Assembly (NCBI GenBank): GCA_951813395.1
Contig: OX638356.1
Location: forward strand, 1,529,340 to 1,593,339
DNA: 64,000 bases
Origin: Longimicrobiales bacterium
GTDB lineage: Bacteria > Gemmatimonadota > Gemmatimonadetes > Longimicrobiales > Gaopeijiaceae
Reading direction: 5' to 3'
Shown: piece by piece, positions 43,623 to 53,501 of the stretch
How the letters are laid out: the number at the start of each line of letters is the position of its first letter
How positions within the stretch are numbered: position 1 is the stretch's first letter
The notes under the pieces: generated by a model
Databases searched by the model: none
The model's input: the letters and a program-made list of their open reading frames with translations, nothing else
What the model was told of the DNA's origin: nothing
Made by a program: the position numbers and the translations under genes

Positions 43623-45683
43623 ATGCGATCCATCTACACCGTGTTTGTTGCGCTGATTGCCGTCTCGCCCGGGCTCGACGCGCAAGTCGTGCGCGTGGAC
43701 GTCGCCGAGCGCGTGCCCTTCGCGGGTGGGCATTCGTTTGCCGACACGGGGCCGTACGAGAGGGTCGTCGGGAAGCTCTACATCGAGGTCGACCCAAGCG
43801 ATCCGGCCAACACGCGTGTGAGCGACCTCAAGCTGGCGCCGACGAACGATCGCGGACGCGTGGAAGTCTGGACCGACTTCTTCCTGCTCAAGCCCGCCGA
43901 CCCCGCCCGCGGCAACGGGCGGCTGCTCTACGACGTGGCAAACCGCGGCAACAAGGTCGCGCTGGGATCCTTCAACGGAGGGGGCGGCAACGACCCGACC
44001 ACGATGGAACACGCCGGCGACGGGTTCCTGATGGAAGAGGGCTACTCGATCCTGTGGAGCGGGTGGAGCGGGGACGTGGAGTCCGGCAACGACCGGGTCC
44101 AGATCGGGGTGCCGGTGGCGCGCAACGCGGATGGCAGTTCGATCGTCGGGCGCATCTACGCCGAGTTGGAGTCGACCGTCTACGGCCTTTACGTGGCCAA
44201 CGTGCTGGAGCCGGGAAGCGACGCGGCGATGCGGAGGTACTACAGCCTGCCCTTCGATTGGGGAAGTTCGCGGCCCTATCCGTCCGTTACGACGGAGAAT
44301 GGCAGTGCGACCCTGGTGAAGCGGCCGCGGCGGGGTGCGGAAGGGGTGGAGATTCCGCGGGAACAGTGGAGCTTCGGGCGTCTGGAGAACGGTGCGGTAG
44401 TGCCCGATCCGAACCGGGTTCAACTGGACGAGGGGTTCGAGCCGGGGTGGCTCTACGACCTCGTCTACGAAGGGAAGGACCCCAGGGTCACGGGGCTGGG
44501 ACTCGCGGCCACACGTGATGTCATTTCGTTCTTCCGCTACGGGTCGGACGAGGAGGGGCCCCGTACCAACCCGCTCGCCGGGGCGGTCGAGTACGCGTAC
44601 GGGTACGGGGGATCGCAGTCCGGGCGCTTCCTTCATCACTTCGTGTACGAGGGCTTCAACGCGGACCTGGAGGGGCGCTTCGTATTCGATGCCATCATGC
44701 CCCATGTCGCGGGTGCGGGGAAGGGGATCTTCAACCATCGCTTTGGCCAGACCACACGCCACGGAAGTCATCACGAGGAAACACTCTATCCGTCGGACTT
44801 TTTCCCCTTCAATTCCGTCCACCAGGTGGATCCGGTCACCGGCGCCAGCGGATCGATGCTCGACCGGGTGCGGGCGAGCGGGCATGTGCCCAGGGTCTTC
44901 TTCACACAGACGTCGACAGAGTACTGGTCGCGGGCCGCGTCGCTCCTGCATACCGATGTCGAGGGCAGGGTTGACGCCGAGCTCGACCCATCCGTGCGCA
45001 TCTACATGATCGCGGGGACTGCGCATAATTCAATGACCGGCGGTGTCTATCAGAGTCCGGTCAACCGAGCCACGACACGGCCTGTGATGAGGGCGCTGCT
45101 CGTGGCTCTTGATCGGTGGGTTGCCGAGGCGGCCGACCCGCCTGAGAGCAGATACCCCCGTATCGACGACGGCACGCTGGTGGACCTGGCGACCTTCCGG
45201 GCGGGATGGCCCGACATTGCGGGAGCCGCGGCGCCGGAAGACTACTACCAGCCCTTCCGCCTCGATCCCGGTCCGCGCTGGCTTACCGAGGGTGTTGCCG
45301 ATCAGGTGCCGCCCGTGGCCGGGCCTGCATTCCAGACCCTCGTGCCCATGGTCGACGCGGACGGAAACGAAGTCGCCGGGATCCGGCTTCCGCATGTGGC
45401 GGTGCCACTCGCAACGTACACCGGTTGGAACCTGCGCGACGCCTCGTGGGGTGCCGGCGGAATGCTCACCCGATGGATGGGGTCGTACCTGGCCTTCCCC
45501 CGGACCGAGGCGGAGAGAGCCCGCCTGCGGGACCCGCGCAGGTCGGTGCGGGAGCGCTATCCCACTCACGACGCATACGTCGCCGAGGTCGAGCGCGCGT
45601 GTCGGGAGCTGGTCGCGGGGGGGTATCTGCTGGAGCGGGACGCTGCGGAGCTCGTGCGGGAGGCAGCTGAACGGTCCTGGTGA
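43623..45683 (+). CDS. Secreted alpha/beta hydrolase (Abhydrolase_10 type)
   Basis: A 686-residue protein with a signal peptide (MRSIYTVFVALIAVSPGLDAQ). The mature part belongs to the alpha/beta-hydrolase-domain family known from large bacterial secreted proteins: FLLKPADPARGNGRLLYDVANRG, ILWSGWSGDV, then the nucleophile elbow GYGGSQSGRFLHHFVYEG with its central serine. A histidine in MIAGTAHNSMTGG may complete the active site. The ATG at 43623 was preferred over a frame extension to 43557 because it starts directly with the signal. An 18-bp palindrome upstream suggests regulation. Substrate unknown; an ester or amide is likely. Confidence 0.85.
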   Translation: MRSIYTVFVALIAVSPGLDAQVVRVDVAERVPFAGGHSFADTGPYERVVGKLYIEVDPSDPANTRVSDLKLAPTNDRGRVEVWTDFFLLKPADPARGNGRLLYDVANRGNKVALGSFNGGGGNDPTTMEHAGDGFLMEEGYSILWSGWSGDVESGNDRVQIGVPVARNADGSSIVGRIYAELESTVYGLYVANVLEPGSDAAMRRYYSLPFDWGSSRPYPSVTTENGSATLVKRPRRGAEGVEIPREQWSFGRLENGAVVPDPNRVQLDEGFEPGWLYDLVYEGKDPRVTGLGLAATRDVISFFRYGSDEEGPRTNPLAGAVEYAYGYGGSQSGRFLHHFVYEGFNADLEGRFVFDAIMPHVAGAGKGIFNHRFGQTTRHGSHHEETLYPSDFFPFNSVHQVDPVTGASGSMLDRVRASGHVPRVFFTQTSTEYWSRAASLLHTDVEGRVDAELDPSVRIYMIAGTAHNSMTGGVYQSPVNRATTRPVMRALLVALDRWVAEAADPPESRYPRIDDGTLVDLATFRAGWPDIAGAAAPEDYYQPFRLDPGPRWLTEGVADQVPPVAGPAFQTLVPMVDADGNEVAGIRLPHVAVPLATYTGWNLRDASWGAGGMLTRWMGSYLAFPRTEAERARLRDPRRSVRERYPTHDAYVAEVERACRELVAGGYLLERDAAELVREAAERSW

Positions 45684-45988
45684 ACCGCGGGGTTGGGCAC
45701 CCTGCGCTCCGACGGCTGAAATCGAGGACTCTTACCGGTAGCAGTGGTTCGCCGGCGCCGGTGGTGCACCCCGATCGCTGACCCCGCCGCGCTCGCCCGT
45801 TTTCTTCCTTTTCCGCGGCGCCTTGAGTCGCCTCAATCGCTCAAAACCTTGCGTGAACACGAATTGTGTCCCATATCGGAATACAAGATAAAATACAATC
45901 GCGTTCAGGCCTTCTGTTCGCGTGGACGGAAGATGTACTCGCGTGCGCGATCGCGTGCGCACGACTTTGTCGTATCCGGGAGTAGAAA
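45684..45988. other. 305-bp AT-enriched control region before the SusC gene
   Basis: No gene is seen. The right half is AT-rich, unlike its surroundings. TTGTGT at 45864-45869 and TAAAAT at 45889-45894 are 19 bases apart and could be a promoter for the susC-susD operon (weak). Further down, GCGTGCGC occurs twice at 45941-45960 around GATC; the centre GCGATCGC is a palindrome. Confidence 0.45.
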
Positions 45989-48976
45989 ATGTGGCTTGAA
46001 AGTCTAAACAACCCGTCGACACTGTCCCCCCGACGTGAGACTCGGGGATGGCTGATCCGGGGGCTGTTCGCTCCCTTCCCAGCGGCATGCATGATGGTGC
46101 TGCTTGGTGTGGGCGAGCTCCAGGCCCAGCAGGGCAACATCTCGGGCCTGGTCGTTGAGGAGGGCAGCGGCAACACCCTCCAGGGAGCTCAGGTGACCAT
46201 CTCGGACCTGCAACGGGGCGGTCTGGCGAGAGCCGGGGGCCGCTTTCTGCTGGAGGACATCCCGGTAGGCACATACACGGTGACGGCGCAGTACATCGGC
46301 TACGCCACTGCCAGCCAGGAAATCCAGGTGATCGCGAACGAGACGACACTGCTGGAGTTCATCCTCCGCCCGCAGGCATTCGCCCTGGACGAAATCGTGG
46401 TGACGGGCACGGCAGGCGTCACGGAGCGCCGTCAGATCGGTCACTCCATCGGCAGGGTGGAAGCGGGGGAACTCGTCGAGATCGCGCCCATCACCACGTT
46501 GAACCAGCTCTTGCAGGGCCGCATAGCAGGCGCATCCATCCTACAGCGTTCGGGCAACATCGGCAGTGGGACCACGATGGCGCTGCGCGGCATCTCCAGC
46601 GTGGAGATGAACTCGACCCCGCTCTTCTACATCGACGGGGTTCGCGTGTCGAGAGACGGCGCGCGGCTTAACGACCTGAGTCCGGCGGACATCGAGAGCG
46701 TGGAGGTGGTGAAGGGTCCTGCCGCGTCGACCCTCTACGGCAGTGAGGCGAGCAACGGCGTGGTCCAGATCATCACCAAGAAGGGTCAGTCGGGCCAGGC
46801 CCAGTTCAACGCCCAGGTGCGCTTCGGCTCGCAGTTCTGGAACGATGCGTCAGAGTGGATTCCGACCAACGGCGCGCGCGATCCGGCCACGGGCAACGTG
46901 ATCCTGCACCACCCGCTTCTGGCCGAGGAAGCCGCTGGCCGCAGCGTGATCTTCAACGGCATGACCCAGACGTACAATCTGGACGTGACGGGTGGGGCCG
47001 GCGACTTCGGCTACTACGCGTCGCTCTCCTACCAGGACGACGAGGGGATCGTACCGAACAACTGGATCGAACAGATCGCCGGCCGCGTGAACGTAAGCGC
47101 CCAGGCAAGGGACGACCTGCGGATCAACGCGGGTCTCAGCTACACGAAAGCCAACATCGGCCGTGCGCCCGAGGGATTCACCGGCACGCTCGGCTACTTC
47201 GGCCAGGTGATCTTCGCCAGTCCACTGACGCTGAACACGGTGCGCCGCGGTTTCCTGCAGTCGGTGCCCGAGGAAACGTGGAAGGTGCGCCACCGCGACG
47301 ACATCCACCACACGACGTGGAACATCAACGTGAATCACGACCCGTTCGACTGGTTCTCGCATCGCCTGACCAGCGGCATCGACCTGGTCTACGAGCAGAA
47401 CGGACGGCTCTTCCCGCGTCAGGAGGACCCGGGAAACCACATGTGGGGTCGACGCCTGGCACAGGGCTGGCGCGATGTGGATGACGGCACGGAACTCCAG
47501 ACGACCCTGGACTACGCTGCGACGGCGACGCTGGACGTTACCTCGGACATCCGAACCGCGACCTCGGCGGGCATTCAGTACTACACTCGCGAAACGCACA
47601 CCACGAGCGCCGAGGGTCAGAACTTCCCGGCACCGGCGCTGACGACCGTGACCACGGCGTCTGAGCGGTTCGCGGGTGAGATCTTCAGCGAGAACAAGAG
47701 CTGGGGCGCCTACATTCAGGAGCGGGTCGAGTGGCGGGATCAGATCTTCATCACCGGCGCCATCCGCGGGGACGACAACAGCGCGTTCGGCGTGGAGATC
47801 GACCCGGTCATCTATCCGAAGTTGAGCGGTTCGTGGGTACTCAGCGACGCCGACTTCTTCGACATGAACTGGGTGGACCAGCTCCAGATCCGAGCGGCCT
47901 GGGGCCAGGCGGGCCGTCAGCCCGGCTCCTTCGACGCGATCCGGACATATGCTCCGGCGATCGCGCGCAACGACCAGCCGGGCGTCATGCCGTCGAACCC
48001 GGGCAACCCGAACCTGAAGCCCGAGCGCAGTTCGGAAGTCGAGGTCGGATTCGACGCCGAACTCTTCAACGGCCGCTGGTCGCTGGAGTTCACCGGCTAC
48101 CAGCAAACCACGACGGACGCGCTCCTCGAGAGGGACGTGGCGCCGTCGACCGGCTTCTCGGGCCAGCAGTGGGTCAACATCGGCCAGGTGGACAATCAGG
48201 GCTTCGACTTCTCCACGACCGTCGTGGCGCTCCTGAGGTCCGGGTTGAGTTGGGACATCACTATGCACCTGAGCCACACCACGAACGAGATCGTCGACAT
48301 GGGGGATATCGACTTCATCAGCCGCGGCCGGGGCAATGCCCACGCCGAAGGCTACCCTGTCGGTGGCATGTGGGCCCACAACGTGGTTTCGGCGGACTGG
48401 GATCCGGTCACCCAACGCGCGGTGAACATCCTCTGTGCCACGGAGAACGGTGGTGGCCCGATGCCCTGCAACCAGGCCGGCGAAGTCTACCTGGGCTCTC
48501 CCGGCCCGGACTGGAATGCCTCGTTGAGTACGTCGCTTCAGATCGGCCAGAACCTGACGCTTACCGCCCTGGCGGAAGGCTTCTTCCAGATGCGTGTCAT
48601 GAGCATCCAGCAGTGGGCCCGCGACGAGGTCTTCCGGAACAGTCCCGAGGCCGCCATGCTCGCGGACAACGTCCTCCTGGCCGCAGCGATCCAGACATCC
48701 AACGGCTATGGCTACTGGATCAATCGGAACGACTATATCCGGCTCCGTGAGGTCTCGGCGCATTACGCGATGCCCAGTGAGTGGGCTTCCATGATCGGGG
48801 CGTCGCGCGCGAGCCTCGGCATCCTGGCACGGAACCCGGGGTTCCTGTACGTGCACGAGGAGGTGGCCGACACCGATCCCGAAAGCCGCGGCAGCAGCGA
48901 CTTCTACTACCACCAGCGCCAGAACATCTTCCCCCAGCTCACCCGGATCGAGGGATCGGTCCGTGTGACCTTCTGA
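45989..48976 (+). CDS. SusC/RagA-family TonB-linked outer-membrane protein
   Basis: A 995-residue TonB-dependent transporter. The signal region (about residues 22-48) ends in GELQAQ and is followed by a carboxypeptidase-regulatory-like domain (ISGLVVEEGSGNTLQGAQVTI). The plug carries EIVVTGTAG, TTLNQLLQGRIAGASI and DIESVEVVKGPAASTLYGSEASNGVVQIITKKG. The beta-barrel follows, ending in ...IEGSVRVTF with terminal Phe. It should import a ligand with the SusD-like lipoprotein encoded next, using energy from TonB (17657, 19326). The ligand cannot be read; nearby peptidases and hydrolases suggest peptides or esters. Confidence 0.95.
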   Translation: MWLESLNNPSTLSPRRETRGWLIRGLFAPFPAACMMVLLGVGELQAQQGNISGLVVEEGSGNTLQGAQVTISDLQRGGLARAGGRFLLEDIPVGTYTVTAQYIGYATASQEIQVIANETTLLEFILRPQAFALDEIVVTGTAGVTERRQIGHSIGRVEAGELVEIAPITTLNQLLQGRIAGASILQRSGNIGSGTTMALRGISSVEMNSTPLFYIDGVRVSRDGARLNDLSPADIESVEVVKGPAASTLYGSEASNGVVQIITKKGQSGQAQFNAQVRFGSQFWNDASEWIPTNGARDPATGNVILHHPLLAEEAAGRSVIFNGMTQTYNLDVTGGAGDFGYYASLSYQDDEGIVPNNWIEQIAGRVNVSAQARDDLRINAGLSYTKANIGRAPEGFTGTLGYFGQVIFASPLTLNTVRRGFLQSVPEETWKVRHRDDIHHTTWNINVNHDPFDWFSHRLTSGIDLVYEQNGRLFPRQEDPGNHMWGRRLAQGWRDVDDGTELQTTLDYAATATLDVTSDIRTATSAGIQYYTRETHTTSAEGQNFPAPALTTVTTASERFAGEIFSENKSWGAYIQERVEWRDQIFITGAIRGDDNSAFGVEIDPVIYPKLSGSWVLSDADFFDMNWVDQLQIRAAWGQAGRQPGSFDAIRTYAPAIARNDQPGVMPSNPGNPNLKPERSSEVEVGFDAELFNGRWSLEFTGYQQTTTDALLERDVAPSTGFSGQQWVNIGQVDNQGFDFSTTVVALLRSGLSWDITMHLSHTTNEIVDMGDIDFISRGRGNAHAEGYPVGGMWAHNVVSADWDPVTQRAVNILCATENGGGPMPCNQAGEVYLGSPGPDWNASLSTSLQIGQNLTLTALAEGFFQMRVMSIQQWARDEVFRNSPEAAMLADNVLLAAAIQTSNGYGYWINRNDYIRLREVSAHYAMPSEWASMIGASRASLGILARNPGFLYVHEEVADTDPESRGSSDFYYHQRQNIFPQLTRIEGSVRVTF

Positions 48977-49055
48977 CGAATGAGAGGGAGCCATGCACAG
49001 CCCGTTTCATCCATCAACGGAGTGTTCATCCACCAACGAACCAAGGGAAAGAGCC

Positions 49056-50252
49056 ATGAATAGAGAAATGCTCACAACCCTGGCACTGAGCCTGATGCTG
49101 GGGGCGTGCGACCTGGCAGTGGAGCTGCCCGGCGACATTACGGCGGAAGAACTCGAGCAACCTGAAGATCTTCCGCTGCTGGTCACAAGCGCCGACGGCG
49201 TGTTCGAGTGTGCCTACCAGCAGTACGTGCTGCTGTCGGCGCAGCTCACAGACGAATTCAACAGCGGTGGCTCCGACGGCAGCTACTACATCTACGATCA
49301 GCGCGAAATCACCCCTGCCACATCCGGCTACTCGAGCAACGGCTGTCCCGGAGGCCAGCTTTCGGGCCTCTATACTCCGCTCTCGCAGGCTCGGTGGTTC
49401 GCGGACTCGAACCTGTCGCGTGCCCAGGAGGCGGGATCGCAGGACCTGGTCACGCGCTCGGCGGTGGTGGCCGGCTATGCATACACGCTGTTCGCCGAGG
49501 GATTCTGCTCGGCGGCCTTCGATGGTGGCCCCGAGGTAATGCCACCTCAGATCCTGGATCTGGCGGAGAGCAGGTTCTCGACGGCGATTTCCGGCGCGTC
49601 GGGTGAGTTGCAGACCCTGGCGTACCTGGGGCGAGCCCGGGCGAGACTGAACCTGGGCAACATGGCCGGTGCCATCTCCGATGCGCAGCAGGTGCCCGAC
49701 GGATTCGCCTACTACGCGACCCGCTCGTCATCGGACAACACCAGGCGGAACCACCTGTACGGCAGCAACTGGATCGACCGGAACATCGAGGTCGACGTAC
49801 CCTTCTGGAACCTTGAGTGGCAGGGCGTACCGGACCCCCGCGTGGAACTGGTCCACACCGGCAACTTCGGGCGAAACGGGCTCACCCCCGAGGTGCTCCA
49901 GACCAAGTACGGCGACTACGATGCGGACATTCCCGTCGCGCGCTACGCCGAGGCGCTCCTGATTATCGCCGAGGCGGCGGGCGGTCAGACGGCAGTCGAC
50001 AACATCAACGAGCTGCACGCGCGCGCCGGACTGCCCCCCTTTGCGAGCGACGACGCCAGCGAGATCATGGATCAAGTCTACGAGGAGCGCAGGAGGGAGT
50101 TGTTCCTGGAGGGCCATCGCATGAACGACATGCTGCGCCTGAACATCCCGTTCCCCTCGGGAGCCGACCGCTTCAACGACCGGCGTTACGGGAACACGAC
50201 GTGCTTCCCGCTGCCCGACATCGAAAGGGAGAACAACGAAAACATTCCGTAG
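49056..50252 (+). CDS. SusD/RagB-family nutrient-binding lipoprotein
   Basis: A 398-residue surface lipoprotein starting at ATG 49056; the lipobox is LGAC (MLGACDLAVELPGD). TPR-like helices are followed by the family C-terminal pattern: DADIPVARYAEALLIIAEAAGG, AVDNINELHARAGLPPF and DQVYEERRRELFLEGHRMNDMLR. It is short for SusD (usually 450-650 residues), with a reduced lid region; no frameshift is visible. It lies 79 bases after the SusC gene and pairs with it to capture the ligand. Confidence 0.92.
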   Translation: MNREMLTTLALSLMLGACDLAVELPGDITAEELEQPEDLPLLVTSADGVFECAYQQYVLLSAQLTDEFNSGGSDGSYYIYDQREITPATSGYSSNGCPGGQLSGLYTPLSQARWFADSNLSRAQEAGSQDLVTRSAVVAGYAYTLFAEGFCSAAFDGGPEVMPPQILDLAESRFSTAISGASGELQTLAYLGRARARLNLGNMAGAISDAQQVPDGFAYYATRSSSDNTRRNHLYGSNWIDRNIEVDVPFWNLEWQGVPDPRVELVHTGNFGRNGLTPEVLQTKYGDYDADIPVARYAEALLIIAEAAGGQTAVDNINELHARAGLPPFASDDASEIMDQVYEERRRELFLEGHRMNDMLRLNIPFPSGADRFNDRRYGNTTCFPLPDIERENNENIP

Positions 50253-50286
50253 CAGTCCGTGGGCAGGGCCCGCGGGTCGCGCACCG

Positions 50287-51840
50287 GTGCTTCTGTTCCT
50301 TGCCTGGCTGGCGGGTGCGCTCACCGCCTGTGACCCGGGCCGCCAAGCGCCGCAACAGCCGGCGACCATCGGCAGGATCGCGCCCGAGACGCTGGAGACG
50401 GCAAACCTGGAGGGCTGGGCCGACGATACCTTCGGCCGCCTCCTGGAGGAGCACCGGATCTCCGCGCTCGCCATCTCGGTGACTCACGGCGACGAGATAG
50501 TCTTCAAGAAAGGCTATGGCTACCACGACTACGCCACCATGCGGCCCGTGGATCCCGACGTATCGCAGTTCCGCATCGGATCGCTGACCAAAACCTTTTT
50601 CGGGACCGCCATTGCGCAGCTTTTGGAGCGCGGTGAGATCGCGTCCTTGGATGACCCCGTTAACGACTACCTCACCCGGATCCAGGTGGAGAACCCCTTC
50701 GGGGACGACGAAATCACCATTCGGGACATGGTCACTCACCAGGGCGGCTTGGCTTCCCGGGGGTCCCGGTCCGTTTTCACTTCCGTGGGGGAAGAGCGTC
50801 CCCAACCGCCCCTCTCCGCGCCGGCGCTGGAGGCCAACCTGCCATTGGTGCTCCGAGAGCCGGGCACATTCTCGGAATACTGCAACGCCTGCAGCGCAGT
50901 CATGGGCTTCATGGTTGAGGACATCACCAGCCAGACGCTGGAGGAGTACCTGCAGGAGAACGTCTACGAGCCGCTGGGCATGACGCACACCACTCTGGTG
51001 AACTCGCTCAGGGCGCCCAGCCCCGACGTGGTCACCCAGTACGCCTTTTCGTCCGGCGAGCCGCCGGTGGCGCTCAGGTACCCCTCTCTCACTCCCTTCA
51101 TCTCGTATGCCGGAGATGTGAACTCATCGGCAGGCGACATGGCGCGCTTCATTCGGGCTCACGCCCTGCAAGGCAAGGGGAGTACGCCCGCCCTGATGAA
51201 GCCCGAGAGCTACGAGCTCATGCACCGCTGGGATCGGGGGAATCATCCGGACGCCAGCGGTTTCGGGATCCAGTTCTTCCGCTACGACTACAACGGCGAG
51301 CCGGTAATCGAGCACTACGGGAGCATCCGCTACCGATCCCTGGAAATCATCATGCTCGACGAACAGGTAGGGGTGTTTGTGACCATGGCCGGCGGGGGCG
51401 CACCCGATCCCGACGAGGTCGTTGGGACGAACCCCTTACCGGAGCCCACTGTCGGTCCAGTCCTGGCGCAGGCGTCGCACAGCGGCGTCCGGGCCCTGAT
51501 ACTGGAGCACTTTCTCGGCCGGCTGCCCGTTGACGGCGACCTGGAGGTCGACGTGGGCCAGTATACTGGCCTCTACCACCGCATCCCCACCGCCCAGGCC
51601 GACACACCTGGAGGAGAGGGCCGCCTCGTGGAGGACAGCGGCGACGGAGGCTTGGTTATCGACGGCCTCGGGCCCTACCGTCCTTCGGGACCCGACGCCT
51701 TCACCCTGGACGGCCAGCTCCCCGTGGAGGCGGGTTTCAGGGACGCCAACCGCTTTTTCTTTGCACGGCAGAGCGACGGTTCCATGCGGATGTTTGCCCA
51801 TATCAACGCGGGCGGCTTCGTGAGGGCAGCGCGGGAGTAG
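50287..51840 (+). CDS. Beta-lactamase-family serine hydrolase lipoprotein
   Basis: A 517-residue protein with a lipoprotein signal (MLLFLAWLAGALTAC, Cys15). The catalytic domain belongs to the class-C beta-lactamase/penicillin-binding family: SLTK at residues 99-102, and Tyr198 in EYCNA, where YSN or YAN is usual. The remainder fits family members of esterase or D-aminopeptidase type, with PLGMTHTTLVN. The C-terminal region (about residues 410-517) holds a small lipocalin-like domain. It follows the SusD gene by 34 bases and may act on the ligand imported by SusCD. GTG start at 50287; no better start is in frame. Confidence 0.87.
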   Translation: MLLFLAWLAGALTACDPGRQAPQQPATIGRIAPETLETANLEGWADDTFGRLLEEHRISALAISVTHGDEIVFKKGYGYHDYATMRPVDPDVSQFRIGSLTKTFFGTAIAQLLERGEIASLDDPVNDYLTRIQVENPFGDDEITIRDMVTHQGGLASRGSRSVFTSVGEERPQPPLSAPALEANLPLVLREPGTFSEYCNACSAVMGFMVEDITSQTLEEYLQENVYEPLGMTHTTLVNSLRAPSPDVVTQYAFSSGEPPVALRYPSLTPFISYAGDVNSSAGDMARFIRAHALQGKGSTPALMKPESYELMHRWDRGNHPDASGFGIQFFRYDYNGEPVIEHYGSIRYRSLEIIMLDEQVGVFVTMAGGGAPDPDEVVGTNPLPEPTVGPVLAQASHSGVRALILEHFLGRLPVDGDLEVDVGQYTGLYHRIPTAQADTPGGEGRLVEDSGDGGLVIDGLGPYRPSGPDAFTLDGQLPVEAGFRDANRFFFARQSDGSMRMFAHINAGGFVRAARE

Positions 51841-51871
51841 GGAGGACCACGAGCTCAGGGGACATTCGGGG

Positions 51872-53290
51872 TCAGCCCTCGGGTCTGCACCCCGGGTGCA
51901 CCTGCTGGAGACACTGCCGCACCGCGGTCCGGACCTGGCTCATCGAGATGTCGGGCTGACCTGCCCGCTCAGCGACGAGGAGGGCAATGTCGTCCAGCGT
52001 CCGGCGGCCGTCGATGGACGATACCACCATCCGGATCGTCGAGGCCTCGGACCAGAACAGCCCCTGGCCGTCGAAGGTCGGGATGGGCAAATGTCGGAAG
52101 ACAAGCCACGCCGGAGGGCCGCCACGAGACTCCGATTCTTCCTGCGGCGCGTCGAGCTTGGTGGCACAGAAGGCCAGCACCCACTCCATCTTGCCCCGGC
52201 CGTTGAGCTTGGAGACGAGGTAGGGCACGGCCTCGCTCTTCCAGGGTCCGACACGAAACCCGGCTCGCTCGGCCAGATCGAACAGCTCCTCCCTGGTGAA
52301 GCGTCGCGAAATGGGCACGTCCAGATCGTATTTGAGCGGTCCCAGGTTCACCCAGCGCCCGCCAGGCTTCAGTATCAGATGGAGGGTGCTGATCAGGTCA
52401 CGGACGTCCTCCGGTCCCTGATCGATGAACCACGGCGTAAGCACCGTGTCAAAGAGCCCGGGATCGAGGGGTGGGTCTACGGCATCCGCGACGAGGAAGT
52501 GAAATCGGGCATCGTCGACGGGGCCCTGTGGCGCCACCAGTAACCACTCCCTTGCGGACTGCCCCAGGTCGCCCATCTCCAGGTTGGCCTCCCGGATGCT
52601 CAGGGACTGCCCATGGGTCACGGCGTGGGCTGCCGAGAAGAGGACAGGATCCAGGTCCAACACCATGAACTCCGCGTCCGGGTGGCGGTGATGGAGATCG
52701 TACGCGAGCCGACATGCCCCGGCACCCATCACAAGCGTCCGTCCTGGGTGTCCGTCCCCCAGGACCTCCTCCACCGTCGACAGAGCATGCTCGTTCTCAC
52801 CCTGCGCTTCCGCCGGCCAGCCCCAGTCCCGGTAGAGGTAGGGCAGGTAGTCAAGAGTTGCCGGTAGCTGCTCGGATTGCAGGGAACCCTCGGGTCGGAT
52901 CGCCTCCGGGAGCAGTGGCTCGAGGATCGTACGGACATCGGCCAGCTGACCGGCGATCCCTTCGATTGTGGTCTGGCAGCGCTCGCGGGTGAGGGGCAGC
53001 AGGTCGGCAGCCTGGAGCTGCTCCCGTACATCCAATACGGTCCTTTCGACCTGTTCCGCCAGCCTGTCCATCTGACCCTTGCAAGACGCGAGGTAGGCCA
53101 AAGGCTCCGGAAGGATTATGGGAATGGTGCCCAGCCGCGGGTAGAACTGCCCGCACTTCCGGCATCTGAGGGTTTGCGCGCCCAGATCGATGCCCGTGGA
53201 GCACCGGGGGCAGCGGACGGCATCCGGCAGGCTGCGCGAGTCGCCCTGCAAGCCGGCTCTCGCATGCTTCTGCACAGGCTCTCTGGACAT
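51872..53290 (-). CDS. Carnosine N-methyltransferase-like enzyme with zinc knuckle
   Basis: A 472-residue protein. The N-terminus has a Trm112-like zinc knuckle, CPRC at 27-30 and CRKC at 43-46. A helical section precedes a SAM-dependent methyltransferase domain: VMGAGACRLAYDL at about 187-199, LDLDPVLFSAA, then TPWFIDQGPEDVRDLI and LKPGGRWVNLGPLKYD at 307-322, a hallmark of the carnosine-N-methyltransferase (N2227) family. The last 80 residues (SSIDGRRTLDDIALLVAERAG) resemble a PqqD-like winged helix, which would be unusual here; this is a tentative call. ATG at 53290 has GGAGGGAG upstream. Substrate unknown. Confidence 0.82.
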   Translation of the reverse strand: MSREPVQKHARAGLQGDSRSLPDAVRCPRCSTGIDLGAQTLRCRKCGQFYPRLGTIPIILPEPLAYLASCKGQMDRLAEQVERTVLDVREQLQAADLLPLTRERCQTTIEGIAGQLADVRTILEPLLPEAIRPEGSLQSEQLPATLDYLPYLYRDWGWPAEAQGENEHALSTVEEVLGDGHPGRTLVMGAGACRLAYDLHHRHPDAEFMVLDLDPVLFSAAHAVTHGQSLSIREANLEMGDLGQSAREWLLVAPQGPVDDARFHFLVADAVDPPLDPGLFDTVLTPWFIDQGPEDVRDLISTLHLILKPGGRWVNLGPLKYDLDVPISRRFTREELFDLAERAGFRVGPWKSEAVPYLVSKLNGRGKMEWVLAFCATKLDAPQEESESRGGPPAWLVFRHLPIPTFDGQGLFWSEASTIRMVVSSIDGRRTLDDIALLVAERAGQPDISMSQVRTAVRQCLQQVHPGCRPEG

Positions 53291-53501
53291 GGAAGCGTGA
53301 CTCCCTCCTGGTGCGACAAAGCGCTTGCGAGGCTGAGAACGGTAGCGTTCCGACGGCCGGGACGCTCCCGGGAAACGGAGGTCTCCCGAACGGGGGTGTC
53401 AACCTCCAGGGTGACTTGTGCCTGTGGGACCGGCAGTCTACTGTTCGTGTGTAACACGGTTGTATACAATTTCGGATTTATGGTGCGAGATGGGGGGCAG
53501 A
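53291..53501. other. Divergent control region with two small palindromes
   Basis: No gene is seen between the methyltransferase (minus) and the third DUF1592 gene (plus). Near the right end are CGTGT-GTA-ACACG (53446-53458) and TTGTATACAA, a 10-base palindrome at 53460-53469 that also resembles a -10 box. They are adjacent in an AT-rich island and may be operator or promoter elements. Confidence 0.4.

Noticed and set aside
46850-48994. A 714-codon open frame opposite the SusC gene
   Set aside because: It mirrors the SusC reading frame and has no recognisable feature.
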